Source: an uncultured Candidatus Hydrogenedens sp. (GTDB lineage Bacteria; Desulfobacterota_D; UBA1144). From it: 64,000 bases of DNA. Shown one piece after another: positions 23,681 through 34,171 of this stretch. The position numbers and the translations under genes were made by a program. The DNA lies in NCBI GenBank assembly GCA_902609885.1, contig CACLTT010000002.1:115661-179660 (forward strand), read 5' to 3'. The notes under the pieces were generated by a model. The model worked only from the letters and a program-made list of their open reading frames with translations. It ran no database searches and was not told where the DNA came from. How positions within the stretch are numbered: the stretch's first letter is position 1; every line of letters begins with the position of its first letter.

Positions 23681-24141
23681 TGAAGTTTTTTTTTATTTCA
23701 TTTCTTTTTTTTGCGCTTGATACAGTATCTAAATATATTGTTAATTTAAAACTCTCGATTGGTGATAAAATAGAAATTACTTCTTTTTTTAATATAGTGA
23801 ATTATAAAAATACAGGTTTTATTTTTGGTATTTTTTCTGAAATTCCCTACATGCTATATTTAATTATAAACATTTTTTTATTCATTATAGTTTTGTATAT
23901 TTTGCTCAAACTTTATTTTGAAAATAGCAGATTACTTATGCCTTTGTCATTGATTACTGGTGGGGGCATTGGAAATTTAATTGAAAGATTTTTTTATCAT
24001 GGTGTTACAGACTTTATAGACATATATTATAAATTTTATCATTGGCCAGCTTTTAATTTTGCAGATCTATTTATTTCATCTGGTATTATTATTTTTATTT
24101 TATTAAATGTTACGGAGAATAGGAATTGTTCACAGGCATAG
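23680..24141 (+). CDS. lspA: Lipoprotein signal peptidase
   Basis: 153 aa; NYKNTGFIFGI, GGGIGNLIERFFYHGVTDFID, PAFNFADLFIS catalytic regions. Confidence 0.93.
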   Translation: MKFFFISFLFFALDTVSKYIVNLKLSIGDKIEITSFFNIVNYKNTGFIFGIFSEIPYMLYLIINIFLFIIVLYILLKLYFENSRLLMPLSLITGGGIGNLIERFFYHGVTDFIDIYYKFYHWPAFNFADLFISSGIIIFILLNVTENRNCSQA

Positions 24142-24719
24142 TAGAAGAAATTGGAACTTTAAGTAAGATTGAAAATATTAATTCGGGTGAAAAATTAATT
24201 ACTATTAAATGTAAAAAAATTCTTAAACCAAAATTAAAATTGGGTGACTCAATATCTATTAACGGAACATGTTTAACAGTTACTAAACTAGGCAAAACCT
24301 TTTTTAGTATTTTGACCTCGCTAGAAACCTTATCAAAAACTAACCTCGGCGAAAGAAAGGTTGGAGATATAATTAATCTTGAAAGGGCGATGAAAGCAAA
24401 TAGTAGATTCGGCGGCCATATTGTTAGTGGCCATATTGATAGTATTGGGGAGATTCTATCTGCAAAAAAATCAGGTAAATCTACTGAGTATTGGTTTAAA
24501 ATTAAATCAAAATATAAGAAATATTTAATTGATAAAGGTTCTATTTGTATAGATGGAATTAGCTTGACGGTGAATGAAGTTAAGAAAAATACTTTTTCAG
24601 TTAATATTATTCCACACACTGATTCTGAAACCAATTCTAAAGCTTGGAAAAGAAACCAAAAAGTAAATTTAGAATTTGACCAAGTAGCTAAGTATCTAGA
24701 AAGATTGGTGAAAAGTTGA
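24126..24719 (+). CDS. ribE: Riboflavin synthase alpha subunit
   Basis: MFTGIVEEIGTL start (TTG codon), GHIVSGHIDSIG, CIDGISLTVNEV, IPHT. Confidence 0.95.
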   Translation: MFTGIVEEIGTLSKIENINSGEKLITIKCKKILKPKLKLGDSISINGTCLTVTKLGKTFFSILTSLETLSKTNLGERKVGDIINLERAMKANSRFGGHIVSGHIDSIGEILSAKKSGKSTEYWFKIKSKYKKYLIDKGSICIDGISLTVNEVKKNTFSVNIIPHTDSETNSKAWKRNQKVNLEFDQVAKYLERLVKS

Positions 24720-25216
24720 AAAGTATTTTTTTAGTTGGTTTTATGGGTGCAGGAAAAACTACTGTTGGTATAGAACTAGCTAAAAAATTAAGTTATAAAC
24801 TCATAGATACTGATCAGTCTATAGAAAATGATCAATCAAGGAAAATTAAAGATATTTTTTCTGAAGATGGTGAACCTTTTTTTAGGAATTTAGAAACTCT
24901 TAAATTAAAACAATTAATTAACGAGGAAAACGCCATCATTTCCACAGGTGGTGGAATAATTCTCAAGGATGAAAACAGATCAATTCTCAATGATCTTTTT
25001 ACAATATACCTCAAAGCAGATTTTGAAAATATCTTTAATCGTATTAAGCAAGATACCTCTAGACCATTACTACTAACCGATGATCCATATAATACTGCGA
25101 AAGATATTTTTAAATCACGCCAAAACATTTATGAGTCTTTTAAAGTACATGTTTGTACGGACAACATGTCCCCACAGCAAGTTGTTAATGAAATAATCGA
25201 TTTATATAATGCATAA
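24716..25216 (+). CDS. aroK: Shikimate kinase
   Basis: GFMGAGKTTVG, DTDQSIE, FRNLE, STGGGIIL, RPLL. Confidence 0.95.
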   Translation: MKSIFLVGFMGAGKTTVGIELAKKLSYKLIDTDQSIENDQSRKIKDIFSEDGEPFFRNLETLKLKQLINEENAIISTGGGIILKDENRSILNDLFTIYLKADFENIFNRIKQDTSRPLLLTDDPYNTAKDIFKSRQNIYESFKVHVCTDNMSPQQVVNEIIDLYNA

Positions 25217-26246
25217 TTCAAATTTATCCGATTCTATCAAAGACTTATTTAAATCAAAAGGTATTGATTTAGTAGGATTTTCAAAAATCCAGAACATTAA
25301 AGATTTTGACTATATGAATGATTGGTTAAGAAATGGATTTCATGCTGAAATGAAGTATCTAGAGAACCCAAAAAGACAAGAGCCTGCCTCGTCGATTGAT
25401 TCATCATATGTAAGCGTAATATCATGTGCAATAAATTATAATTTATTTGATATCAGAGAAAATTCTTTGAATTCAAAAAAAAATAATATGGCTTGGATCG
25501 CAAGATATGCTGTAATCGATGACTATCATAAAATTTTAAAAAAATTAATAGATAATCTTATGCAAGAAGTATTAAAAATACATAAACTTAATTATAAAGT
25601 TTATATTGATACGGGCCCACTTCTTGAACGTGCTTACTCAAAATATGCCGGAATAGGTTGGGTAGGAAAGAATTCTTGTATTATCAATAAAGAGCTAGGA
25701 TCTTTTTTCTTTTTATCTGAAATATTAATTGATAAGCCTTTAATTTATGACAACCCAGTCAGAGAAATGTGTGGAACTTGTACAAAATGTATAGACAGCT
25801 GTCCTACAAATGCAATTGTCAAAGATAAGCAAATTGATTCTAATAAATGCATATCTTACCTGACTATTGAGAATAAAAATATTATAGATAATGATCTTGC
25901 TTCACAAATTTCAAATAATGTTTATGGTTGTGATATATGTCAGGAAGTTTGTCCATGGAATAGAAAGGTTAAAATAAAAGAAAATTTTAATTGGAATATT
26001 AGGAATTATTTTATCTCACCTGATCTAAACGAATTACTAGACTTAATAGAAAATAATTGGGAAGAAATTAAGATAAATAGCCCTTTAAAAAGAGCAAAGA
26101 AACAGGGGCTAATTAGAAATATTTTGCTTGCTATGGCTAATACTAAAGATAAAAAATATATCAAAAGAATTAAATATTATCTAACTAATGAAAATCAGGT
26201 ACTAGCAACAACAGCAAAACAAGCTATATTTATAATTGATAAATAG
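25209..26246 (+). CDS. queG: Epoxyqueuosine reductase QueG
   Basis: 345 aa; two [4Fe-4S] motifs (CGTCTKCIDSCPTNAI; CDICQEVCPWN), GWVGKNSCIIN, DTGPLLERAYS. Confidence 0.93.
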   Translation: MHNSNLSDSIKDLFKSKGIDLVGFSKIQNIKDFDYMNDWLRNGFHAEMKYLENPKRQEPASSIDSSYVSVISCAINYNLFDIRENSLNSKKNNMAWIARYAVIDDYHKILKKLIDNLMQEVLKIHKLNYKVYIDTGPLLERAYSKYAGIGWVGKNSCIINKELGSFFFLSEILIDKPLIYDNPVREMCGTCTKCIDSCPTNAIVKDKQIDSNKCISYLTIENKNIIDNDLASQISNNVYGCDICQEVCPWNRKVKIKENFNWNIRNYFISPDLNELLDLIENNWEEIKINSPLKRAKKQGLIRNILLAMANTKDKKYIKRIKYYLTNENQVLATTAKQAIFIIDK

Positions 26247-26280
26247 TTTTAATTAATTTCTAATTTTAGGGAGAGTTGTT

Positions 26281-26799
26281 ATGAGTAATGAAAGAGAAGG
26301 TGCAGTAACTTTAAAAGGCAATCCCATAACTCTTGTGGGACCAGAATTAAAAGTCGGCGACAAAGCCCCTGATTTCGTCTGTAATCAAGGCCTTATGCCA
26401 GAAGTTGGACTCGCTGATATGGGAGAGTCGATAAAAGTTTTTAATGTTATTTTGTCTGTTGATACGCCTGTATGTTCTGCACAAACAAGGAAGTTTAATG
26501 AGGCTGCTGCAGAGTTTTCTGGAAATTTAAAGATTTATACTGTTAGTGCTGACTTGCCATTTGCCCAAAAAAGATTTTGTGGAGCTGAAGGGATAGATAA
26601 AGTTGAAAATATCTCTGATTATTTGGGAAACAGTTTTGGTGAAGCTTATGGAATTTTAATCAAGGACAAAGGTCTTCTCGCAAGGGCAATCTTTGTTGCA
26701 GATAAAGATAACACTCTAAAGCATGTTGAGTATGTTTCGGAAATTTCAGAAGAGCCTAATTATGAAACAGCGTTAAGCGTTATCAAGGACTTATTATAG
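26281..26799 (+). CDS. tpx: Thiol peroxidase (Tpx family)
   Basis: 172 aa; VTLKGNPITLVGPELKVGDKAPDF; SVDTPVCSAQTRKFNE. Confidence 0.93.
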   Translation: MSNEREGAVTLKGNPITLVGPELKVGDKAPDFVCNQGLMPEVGLADMGESIKVFNVILSVDTPVCSAQTRKFNEAAAEFSGNLKIYTVSADLPFAQKRFCGAEGIDKVENISDYLGNSFGEAYGILIKDKGLLARAIFVADKDNTLKHVEYVSEISEEPNYETALSVIKDLL

Positions 26800-26801
26800 T
26801 T

Positions 26802-27104
26802 ATGGCAATAACCAAAGAAAAAGTACTTGAAGCTTTATCTCACGTTTACGATCCAGAGATACCGATTGATATTGTTAATTTAGGATTAGTATATGATGTA
26901 GAAATTGATGGCGATATAGTGAATTTAAAAATGACTATGACATCACCTGGCTGTCCTTCAGCTCGTGAAATAATCCTTGAGTCTCAAACTCTTGTAAGTG
27001 AACTTGAGGAAGTTAAAGAGGCAAATGTTGAAGTGGTATGGGACCCACCGTGGACACCAGAAAAAATGAGCGATGAAGCCCGTGCAAGTATGGGAATTGA
27101 TTAA
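26802..27104 (+). CDS. MIP18/SufT-family Fe-S assembly protein
   Basis: 100 aa; YDPEIPIDIVNLGLVYDVEI; MTMTSPGCPSA; VVWDPPWTPEKMSDEAR. Confidence 0.92.
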   Translation: MAITKEKVLEALSHVYDPEIPIDIVNLGLVYDVEIDGDIVNLKMTMTSPGCPSAREIILESQTLVSELEEVKEANVEVVWDPPWTPEKMSDEARASMGID

Positions 27105-27547
27105 TGGCTAAATTGCTTGAAGGGAAAAAAGCACCATCTTTTGAATATACCAATCTAAGGGGCAAAAAAATATTTTTAAATGATTTTTTGGGCTCTAAGG
27201 TTTTGATTTATTTTTATCCAAGAGATAATACTCCTGGTTGTACAAAACAAGCATGTTCCTTAAGAGATTCAATGAATTTACTCAAAAAGATGAATATTAA
27301 AGTGATTGGAGTTAGTAAAGATTCTGAAAAATCTCACAACAATTTTACATCAAAATATGATTTAAACTTCGACTTAGTTTCAGACGAAAGTAAAAAAATA
27401 ATTAAATTGTATGGGGTTCTTAATGAAAAAGGCTCAGCTTCAAGAAAAAGTTTTTTACTAGATGAGAAACATACAATTTTAAAAATTTGGGATAAAGTTA
27501 AGACTGCTGAGCATGCTGAAGAAGTTCTAGAATTTTTAAACAGTTAA
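27104..27547 (+). CDS. bcp: Peroxiredoxin, Bcp type
   Basis: YFYPRDNTPGCTKQACSLRD. Confidence 0.94.
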   Translation: MAKLLEGKKAPSFEYTNLRGKKIFLNDFLGSKVLIYFYPRDNTPGCTKQACSLRDSMNLLKKMNIKVIGVSKDSEKSHNNFTSKYDLNFDLVSDESKKIIKLYGVLNEKGSASRKSFLLDEKHTILKIWDKVKTAEHAEEVLEFLNS

Positions 27548-27548
27548 T

Positions 27549-28286
27549 ATGATTATTTATATAACTGCAAATGATACTGAAATCGGGAAAACTTTTGTTA
27601 CTTCTTTAATTCTAAATTCTTTATCAAAAAAAAATAAGTTTTCGAAAATCGCTATGATAAAACCAATTGAATCAGGTGTAAAAAACTATAAGGATTCAGA
27701 TCTAGGAGCAATTAATCATAATAATAAAAATTTAAAAAATATAGATTATTTTAATTTTTATTCATTTAAAGAACCTATATCTCCTTATACAGCTAGCCTT
27801 ATAGAAAATAAAAAGGTTAATTACAAAAGTTTAATAAAAAAAATTAACTTAATTAATCAGGATTACGATATAACCATTGTTGAAGGAGCGGGGGGCTTGA
27901 TGGTGCCAATAACAAGTAGCAAAAAGATTATTGATATGATAAAAGATCTAAATTCAAACTGCTACCTTGTAGTGAATCCAAATCTAGGAACTATAAATCA
28001 CACATGCTTATCTATTCAGTCAATTAAAGAATATAATATTAAATTTAAAGGCATAATTATTAATAGTTACCCTAATAGCCCTGGAATTTCTGAAATATAT
28101 AATCCAATATTTTTTTCAAACAATAAAATCAAAATTCATGGCGTTATCCCAAGCATTAAAAAAAGCGAAATAAAAAAGCTTTATCTTAAATCGAGCAGTT
28201 GTTTATCGAAGGATTTAGGTGGAAAATTTTTAGAAGATAATTTTATAAAATCTTGTAAAAAGCTTTTTAAAGAAAGACATTTATAG
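27549..28286 (+). CDS. bioD: Dethiobiotin synthetase
   Basis: ITANDTEIGKTFVTSLI, KPIESGV, VEGAGGLMVPI. Confidence 0.9.
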   Translation: MIIYITANDTEIGKTFVTSLILNSLSKKNKFSKIAMIKPIESGVKNYKDSDLGAINHNNKNLKNIDYFNFYSFKEPISPYTASLIENKKVNYKSLIKKINLINQDYDITIVEGAGGLMVPITSSKKIIDMIKDLNSNCYLVVNPNLGTINHTCLSIQSIKEYNIKFKGIIINSYPNSPGISEIYNPIFFSNNKIKIHGVIPSIKKSEIKKLYLKSSSCLSKDLGGKFLEDNFIKSCKKLFKERHL

Positions 28287-28368
28287 GCAGTTTGACTGCA
28301 TATTTTGCTATGATATTATTATTCTGACCCGTGTAAAGTCGCAAAAAAAACAAGGGATATTTAGAGAG

Positions 28369-29157
28369 TTGTCAAAGAAATTAATCTTAATTACACTTGG
28401 TACGTTTATAGCTACGCTTGTGATAGTTTATTTTGGTTTTATTAAGGAATATGAACCACATCAACCTATAGCTTTTAGCCATAAAATTCATTCGGGCGTG
28501 AACAATATTCCATGTACATATTGTCATTCCTATGTTGCTAAGTCATCTCAGCCAGGAATTCCCTCAGTCCAGCAATGTATGGGCTGTCATACTTATGTTA
28601 ATGCAAAGTATGACTCCAATGATCCTGATAGAATGTATGAGTATAATGGAGAACAAATTGATCCAAATAATTATCTTTATGATGGCAGAAAAAGAATAGT
28701 ATTTGAAAATGAAATAAAAAAACTAACAGGTTATTGGGATAGAAAAGAGCCTATTGTATGGGTCAATTATCACTATGTTGCCGAGCATGCTAAATTTCCT
28801 CATAAACCACATATTAGATATGGGCTTGAGTGTACGACCTGTCATGGAAATGTTGAAAACATTGATCAACCTAGACCTATTGTTAAAATGCAAATGGGAT
28901 GGTGTATAAGTTGCCATGAAGAAAAATTAGATATTAACTTTAAAAAAATTGCTGAGAAACACCCTGGTATGGAAGACCTATCAGATTTTGATAAAAGAAT
29001 TATGTCATACACTGGAAGGATTAGAGCAGATAAACTATATAAAAATTATGATCATCAGCTCGGTGATAAGCACACTGATGAAGACGGAGCGCCTAAGCTA
29101 ATAAATATTAATCAGGAGGTAGCATGGCTAAAAGACTGTGGAACATGTCATTATTAG
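28369..29157 (+). CDS. actA: Alternative complex III pentaheme cytochrome c subunit ActA
   Basis: Five CXXCH motifs (CTYCH, CMGCH, CTTCH, CISCH, CGTCH) with N-terminal TM helix; first gene of actABCDEF order. Confidence 0.93.
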   Translation: MSKKLILITLGTFIATLVIVYFGFIKEYEPHQPIAFSHKIHSGVNNIPCTYCHSYVAKSSQPGIPSVQQCMGCHTYVNAKYDSNDPDRMYEYNGEQIDPNNYLYDGRKRIVFENEIKKLTGYWDRKEPIVWVNYHYVAEHAKFPHKPHIRYGLECTTCHGNVENIDQPRPIVKMQMGWCISCHEEKLDINFKKIAEKHPGMEDLSDFDKRIMSYTGRIRADKLYKNYDHQLGDKHTDEDGAPKLININQEVAWLKDCGTCHY

Positions 29158-29170
29158 TTATTAATTCATA

Positions 29171-32137
29171 ATGAATAAAGAAAAGCAAAAAAATAACACT
29201 GGAACTTTAAATAGAAGAGATTTCTTAAAAGCCTTAAGCGCCATTGGTGGAGCTGCTGTAATTTCTTCAGGATGTACACCGGAACCTCTAGATAAATTAG
29301 TTTCATATGCAGTTCCCCCAGATAACGTGATTCCTGGAATTGCCAATTATTATACGTCTGTAATTCCAAATTCTCCTGTTGGAACCCCTGTTGTTGTAAG
29401 AGTTAGAGAGGGAAGGGCTATTAAAGTTGAAGGAAATACTAATGATCCAATTACATCTGGTAGCACCTCAGCTGAAGATCAGGCTACATTACAAACACTA
29501 TATGATCCTGATAGAATTAAACAACCATTATTTAGAAATAATAGAGAAAATTTGACTGCAATAACCTATGTTGCGGCAACGGATATTTTAGTTGAGAACA
29601 TAAAAGATAGTTCAAAAAAAGGATATATTATCTCAAATAATACAACGGGCTGTTGTGATGATCTTCTAAATTCTCTTGCTGAAAAAATTAATGCAAAAAG
29701 AATAAAATATGAACCACTAAGCTATGAAAATATCAAGTATGCAAATCAAATATCATATGGAGAAAATAAATTACCTACATACCATATTGAAAAAGCAGAT
29801 TATCTATTGAACTTCGGCGCCGATTTTTTAGAGACTTGGCTTTCCTCATCTGAATATTCAAAAAGATTCACTGAAATGCATGCTTTTGATGGAAAAACTC
29901 GTGGCACGTTTGTTCATATTGATCCCAAATTGACTTTAACTGGATCTATGGCCGACGAATGGGTTCCAATTTCTCCATACAAAAATCTTTATTTGGTCCT
30001 AGGGATCATAAATTATATAAAATTAAATAAATTAAATGTGAATCCAATTCCAAATGTTTTTCCAAATTTGTATATGTATTCTATAAGCGAAACATCTAGA
30101 CTTACTGGGGTTCCTGAAGAAACTATAATTAAAATTGCAAAAGATTTTACTTCTTCCAAGTCTTCTATAGCAATTGGTGGTGGTTATGCCTCCTCCGCAT
30201 CAAATGATTATAAAACTATTGTGGCAATCAACCTTCTAAATGAAATAACAGGCAATGGAGATAAGATTGATTTTGATAATACATTAAAGTTATCAGATGC
30301 CTCAAAATTTTCAGAGATAAAATCTTTTATTCAAGATGCAAAATCTGGAAATGTAGATTTCGTTTTAGTTTATAATTGTAATCCAGTCTACAATGTTCCC
30401 AAGTCTTTTGGATTTGAGAAAGCTTTTAAAAAAATTAACCATAGAGTTTCTACATCTATGTTATCTGATGAAACAACAGAACTATGTGATCTGATAATTC
30501 CAGATCTTCACTCTTTTGAAAAATGGGGAGATTATGAAGGTAAAACAGGAAATAGATATATAATGCAGCCTGTAATGAAACCTCTCTATGATGGTGTGTC
30601 AGTTGAGCAAACTCTTATCAATGTTATTAATAGAATTGTAGTTGATGATTCTAATAAAATTGATTCTGACTTTTATAATTATTTAAGAAATAAATGGATG
30701 GAATATAGCTCTGAAGTGGAAAATTTTGAAAATTTCTGGAATAAAATTGTAAAAGATGGAGGAATTTTTAACAAAAATGAAAGTTATTCTATTGCATCTT
30801 TTAACAGTGACTTATCTTTAGGAAGTAACATTGAATCAGAAACAAAATCTTCTAATGACGCTCTTAGTTTATATATAACTCCTTCTTATAAGTTTTATGA
30901 TGGTAGAAGTTCAAATAATTCTTGGTTACAGGAGCTCCCAGATTTACTAACAACTGCTGTATGGGATTCTTGGGTTGAGATAAATTCTAATCTTGCAAAA
31001 AAATTAAATATTAAAGAAGGTGATTATCTAGAAATTTCCGCAAATGGTAGGAAAATTATAACTCAGGCTTATCTAACACCTGCAATTAGTCCTGAAACTT
31101 TATCAATATCAATGGGCCAAGGCCATACATCTATGGGTAGATATGCAAAAGATCGAGGGGTTAATCCAATAGATTTAATATCTGACTCGATCGATAGTAA
31201 GACTGGTGGATTAGATGTATCTACAAAAGTTAAAATTAAAAAGACTGGTGACTGGGAAAAGTTAGTAAAAGTTCAACACTCTTTTTCTCAAGAAAATAGA
31301 GATATAGTCCAGACTATACCAATGTCTAAATTGCTGAGTAAGGATGACCATCATCACGATCACCATGGTGGACATAAAGAATATGACATGTATAGAGAGT
31401 ATGATTATTTTGTCCATAAATGGGGAATGACCATTGATTTAGATAAATGTACTGGTTGCGGTGCATGTGTAGTTGCCTGCTATGCAGAGAATAATATTCC
31501 AGTAGTTGGGAAAGAGCAAGTTGGAAATGGTAGATACATGTCATGGCTTACGCTAGAAAGATTTCAAGATGAAATTAAAGACGAATCTACTGGGATAACA
31601 AGAATTGATACCAGAATTCTTCCACAAATGTGTCAACATTGTGAAAATGCACCTTGCGAACCCGTTTGTCCCGTATTTGCAACCTATCATAACCCTGAAG
31701 GAATAAATCTTATGGTATACAGCAGATGTGTTGGAACTAGATATTGTTCAAATAACTGTTCCTATAAAGTTAGAAGATTCAACTGGTTTACCTATGCAGC
31801 TCCTGAGCCATTAAATTTACAGCTAAATCCTGATGTTACGGTTAGGTCAAAAGGGGTAATGGAAAAATGTAATTTTTGTTTCCATAAAATAGGGATTGCT
31901 AAAGATAAGGCAAAAGATGAGAAAAGAAAAATGACAAATGATGAGATTGCAACAATCACTGCTTGTCAAACAGCATGTGGATGTGGAGCTATAGAATTTG
32001 GTGATCTAAATGATCCTGAAAGTAAAGTTACTAAATTATCACATGATAAAAGGGCATATTCACTTTTAGGTGAGCTAAATACAAGACCATCAGTAAAATA
32101 TCTTAAAAAAATTGAAAAGGATAATGCAAAAGCATGA
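29171..32137 (+). CDS. actB: Alternative complex III molybdopterin-oxidoreductase-like/Fe-S subunit ActB
   Basis: 988 aa; Tat-like signal NRRDFLKALSAIGGAAVISSGC; C-terminal four-cluster ferredoxin domain (CTGCGACVVAC, CQHCENAPCEPVCP, CVGTRYCSNNC, CNFC...CQTACGCGAI). Confidence 0.93.
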   Translation: MNKEKQKNNTGTLNRRDFLKALSAIGGAAVISSGCTPEPLDKLVSYAVPPDNVIPGIANYYTSVIPNSPVGTPVVVRVREGRAIKVEGNTNDPITSGSTSAEDQATLQTLYDPDRIKQPLFRNNRENLTAITYVAATDILVENIKDSSKKGYIISNNTTGCCDDLLNSLAEKINAKRIKYEPLSYENIKYANQISYGENKLPTYHIEKADYLLNFGADFLETWLSSSEYSKRFTEMHAFDGKTRGTFVHIDPKLTLTGSMADEWVPISPYKNLYLVLGIINYIKLNKLNVNPIPNVFPNLYMYSISETSRLTGVPEETIIKIAKDFTSSKSSIAIGGGYASSASNDYKTIVAINLLNEITGNGDKIDFDNTLKLSDASKFSEIKSFIQDAKSGNVDFVLVYNCNPVYNVPKSFGFEKAFKKINHRVSTSMLSDETTELCDLIIPDLHSFEKWGDYEGKTGNRYIMQPVMKPLYDGVSVEQTLINVINRIVVDDSNKIDSDFYNYLRNKWMEYSSEVENFENFWNKIVKDGGIFNKNESYSIASFNSDLSLGSNIESETKSSNDALSLYITPSYKFYDGRSSNNSWLQELPDLLTTAVWDSWVEINSNLAKKLNIKEGDYLEISANGRKIITQAYLTPAISPETLSISMGQGHTSMGRYAKDRGVNPIDLISDSIDSKTGGLDVSTKVKIKKTGDWEKLVKVQHSFSQENRDIVQTIPMSKLLSKDDHHHDHHGGHKEYDMYREYDYFVHKWGMTIDLDKCTGCGACVVACYAENNIPVVGKEQVGNGRYMSWLTLERFQDEIKDESTGITRIDTRILPQMCQHCENAPCEPVCPVFATYHNPEGINLMVYSRCVGTRYCSNNCSYKVRRFNWFTYAAPEPLNLQLNPDVTVRSKGVMEKCNFCFHKIGIAKDKAKDEKRKMTNDEIATITACQTACGCGAIEFGDLNDPESKVTKLSHDKRAYSLLGELNTRPSVKYLKKIEKDNAKA

Positions 32138-33486
32138 GCAACTTTGATTCACTATCAGCATCAGAAAAATATTCTCATCTAAATGAGACTGTTATGAATA
32201 TGCTTAATAAACCTGGTTGGGGTTGGTGGGCAATTTTTGCAGTTGATATGATGTTTTTAGCTTTTGGAATTTATTGTTTCATATACCAAATATATACAGG
32301 ACTGGGTGTTGCTGGTTATAGTCATCCAGTTTTATGGGGAGTATATATTACAAACTTTGTTTTTTGGGTTGGTATCGCTCACTCTGGGACTTTAATCTCA
32401 GCGGTGCTTTTTTTATTTAGAGCAAGATTCAGAATGTCAATTTATAGAATTGCTGAGGCTATGACAGTATTTGCAGTTGCAACTGCAGGACTATTTCCAA
32501 TCATCCATTTAGGTAGACCTTGGAATTTTTATTGGCTTTTACCATATCCAAACCAAAGGGGTTTATGGGTTAACTTTGACTCTCCACTTTTATGGGATGT
32601 TTTTGCAGTAAGTACTTATGCAACCATTAGTTCAGTCTTCTTTTTTATTGGTATGATTCCTGATATTGCAGCTATTAGAGACACTGTAGTAGGAAAAGCA
32701 AAAAAGGTTTTTTATTCTGTAGCTTCTTTGGGATGGAAAGGATCTAGTTGGGAGTGGGGTCATTATACTAGGGCTTATTTTTATTTTGCCTGTTTCGCAA
32801 CTCCATTGGTAATATCAGTCCATAGTGTTGTTTCGTGGGATTTTGCAATGGCAAATACTCCAGGATGGCATACTACAATTTTTCCACCCTATTTTGTAGC
32901 GGGTGCTATTTTTTCTGGTTTAGCAATGGTTATAACTTTATGTATACCACTGAGATATATTTTTAAACTCGAAGATTATATTACAATGGATAATTTTGAT
33001 GGAATGTCAAAAATGATTATTTTGACTTCAAGCATTGTTTTTTATGCTTATTTAATTGAATTTTTTATTGCTTGGTATAGCGGAAATAAATATGAATATG
33101 ATCAATTTATTTACAGAGCTGTTGGCGATTACGCTTTATTTTATTGGATTATGATGTTTTGTAATGGGATTGTTCCACATTTATTATGGTTTAAAAAAAT
33201 AAGACAAAATCTCATGATTCTCTTTATTATTACGTTATTAATTAATATTGGAATGTGGTTTGAAAGATTTAATATCATTGTCATTTCACTTTCAAAAGAA
33301 TTTGAGCCTGGTTCTTGGGGATTGTACAAGCCCTCCTGGGTTGAGATTGGAATTACGGTCGGAAGTTTTGCATGGTTCTTTATGTTTTTCTTGATATTTG
33401 TTAGAACTCTTCCTGCTCTTTCTATTGCGGAGATAAAAGAAATATTACCTGTCCCTAAAAAGAATGGAGGCAGTTCTCATGAGTAA
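32134..33486 (+). CDS. actC: Alternative complex III NrfD-like membrane subunit ActC
   Basis: 450 aa, multi-TM NrfD/PsrC-type; VLWGVYITNFVFWVGIAHSGTLISA. Confidence 0.93.
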   Translation: MSNFDSLSASEKYSHLNETVMNMLNKPGWGWWAIFAVDMMFLAFGIYCFIYQIYTGLGVAGYSHPVLWGVYITNFVFWVGIAHSGTLISAVLFLFRARFRMSIYRIAEAMTVFAVATAGLFPIIHLGRPWNFYWLLPYPNQRGLWVNFDSPLLWDVFAVSTYATISSVFFFIGMIPDIAAIRDTVVGKAKKVFYSVASLGWKGSSWEWGHYTRAYFYFACFATPLVISVHSVVSWDFAMANTPGWHTTIFPPYFVAGAIFSGLAMVITLCIPLRYIFKLEDYITMDNFDGMSKMIILTSSIVFYAYLIEFFIAWYSGNKYEYDQFIYRAVGDYALFYWIMMFCNGIVPHLLWFKKIRQNLMILFIITLLINIGMWFERFNIIVISLSKEFEPGSWGLYKPSWVEIGITVGSFAWFFMFFLIFVRTLPALSIAEIKEILPVPKKNGGSSHE

Positions 33487-34171
33487 AAGCAATCAAAATA
33501 TTCTTGGTATTTATACTTATGTGGATGTTCTTGTTGATGCAATAAAAAAATTAAGAGCTGAAGGTTTTGAGAATTTAAGAGTATTCTCTCCAGTTCCTAA
33601 CCATGAAATAGAAGATGCTCTCGATACCGGAAAAGAGCCTAGTAAAATAAAATATTTTACTTTTTGTGGTGCAATTTTAGGAGCCTTGGTTGGAGTATGC
33701 TTTACTGTTTTGACTTCGATAGACTGGCCAATAGTTACCAGCGCAAAACCGATTGTTTCAATTCCTCCTTATATGATTATTATATTTGAGTGTATGATCT
33801 TGATAGGAGGCCTTTCAACATTTCTAGGTCTCATAATTAATTCTCGATTAAGAAAAGATACTTCTCCAGAGCTTTATGATGAAAGATTTAGTGATAATAA
33901 GTTTGGGATTTTAGTCAATTGCAACCCAGATGATTTAGAAAAAATTGAAAATATACTTCGTGATTTTGGTACTGATGAAGTTCAGGTAAATGGAGTTTTA
34001 AAAGTGGAAGCCAAAGAGGAAGAAATAAAAGAGGAAGCCAAAGAGGAAGAAATAAAAGAGGAAGCCAAAGTTGAAGAAGTAAAAGAGGAAGAAGTAAAAG
34101 AGGAAGCCAAAGTTGAAGAAGTAAAAGAGGAAGAAGCCAACCCCGATATTACGGAGGTTAAGAATGATTAA
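33479..34171 (+). CDS. actD: Alternative complex III subunit ActD with repeat-encoded Glu/Lys-rich C-terminal tail
   Basis: Two-TM DUF3341-type protein (MSKSNQNILGIYTYVDVLVDAIKKLRAEGFENLRVFSPVPNHEI). Start trimmed to MSKSNQ from track start 33464. Confidence 0.9.
   Translation: MSKSNQNILGIYTYVDVLVDAIKKLRAEGFENLRVFSPVPNHEIEDALDTGKEPSKIKYFTFCGAILGALVGVCFTVLTSIDWPIVTSAKPIVSIPPYMIIIFECMILIGGLSTFLGLIINSRLRKDTSPELYDERFSDNKFGILVNCNPDDLEKIENILRDFGTDEVQVNGVLKVEAKEEEIKEEAKEEEIKEEAKVEEVKEEEVKEEAKVEEVKEEEANPDITEVKND
34010..34140. repeat. In-frame tandem repeat inside actD
   Basis: gccaaagaggaagaaataaaagaggaa (27 bp) twice, followed by related gccaaagttgaagaagtaaaagaggaagaagtaaaagaggaa units. Confidence 0.9.

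Noticed and set aside
24126-24141. Possible frameshift between lspA and ribE because of overlap
   Set aside because: Both proteins are complete at their expected termini; a TTG start inside lspA is consistent with the other overlapping genes here.
31326-31544. 72-aa antisense ORF in actB
   Set aside because: Complement of the His-rich linker/ferredoxin domain; no supporting evidence.
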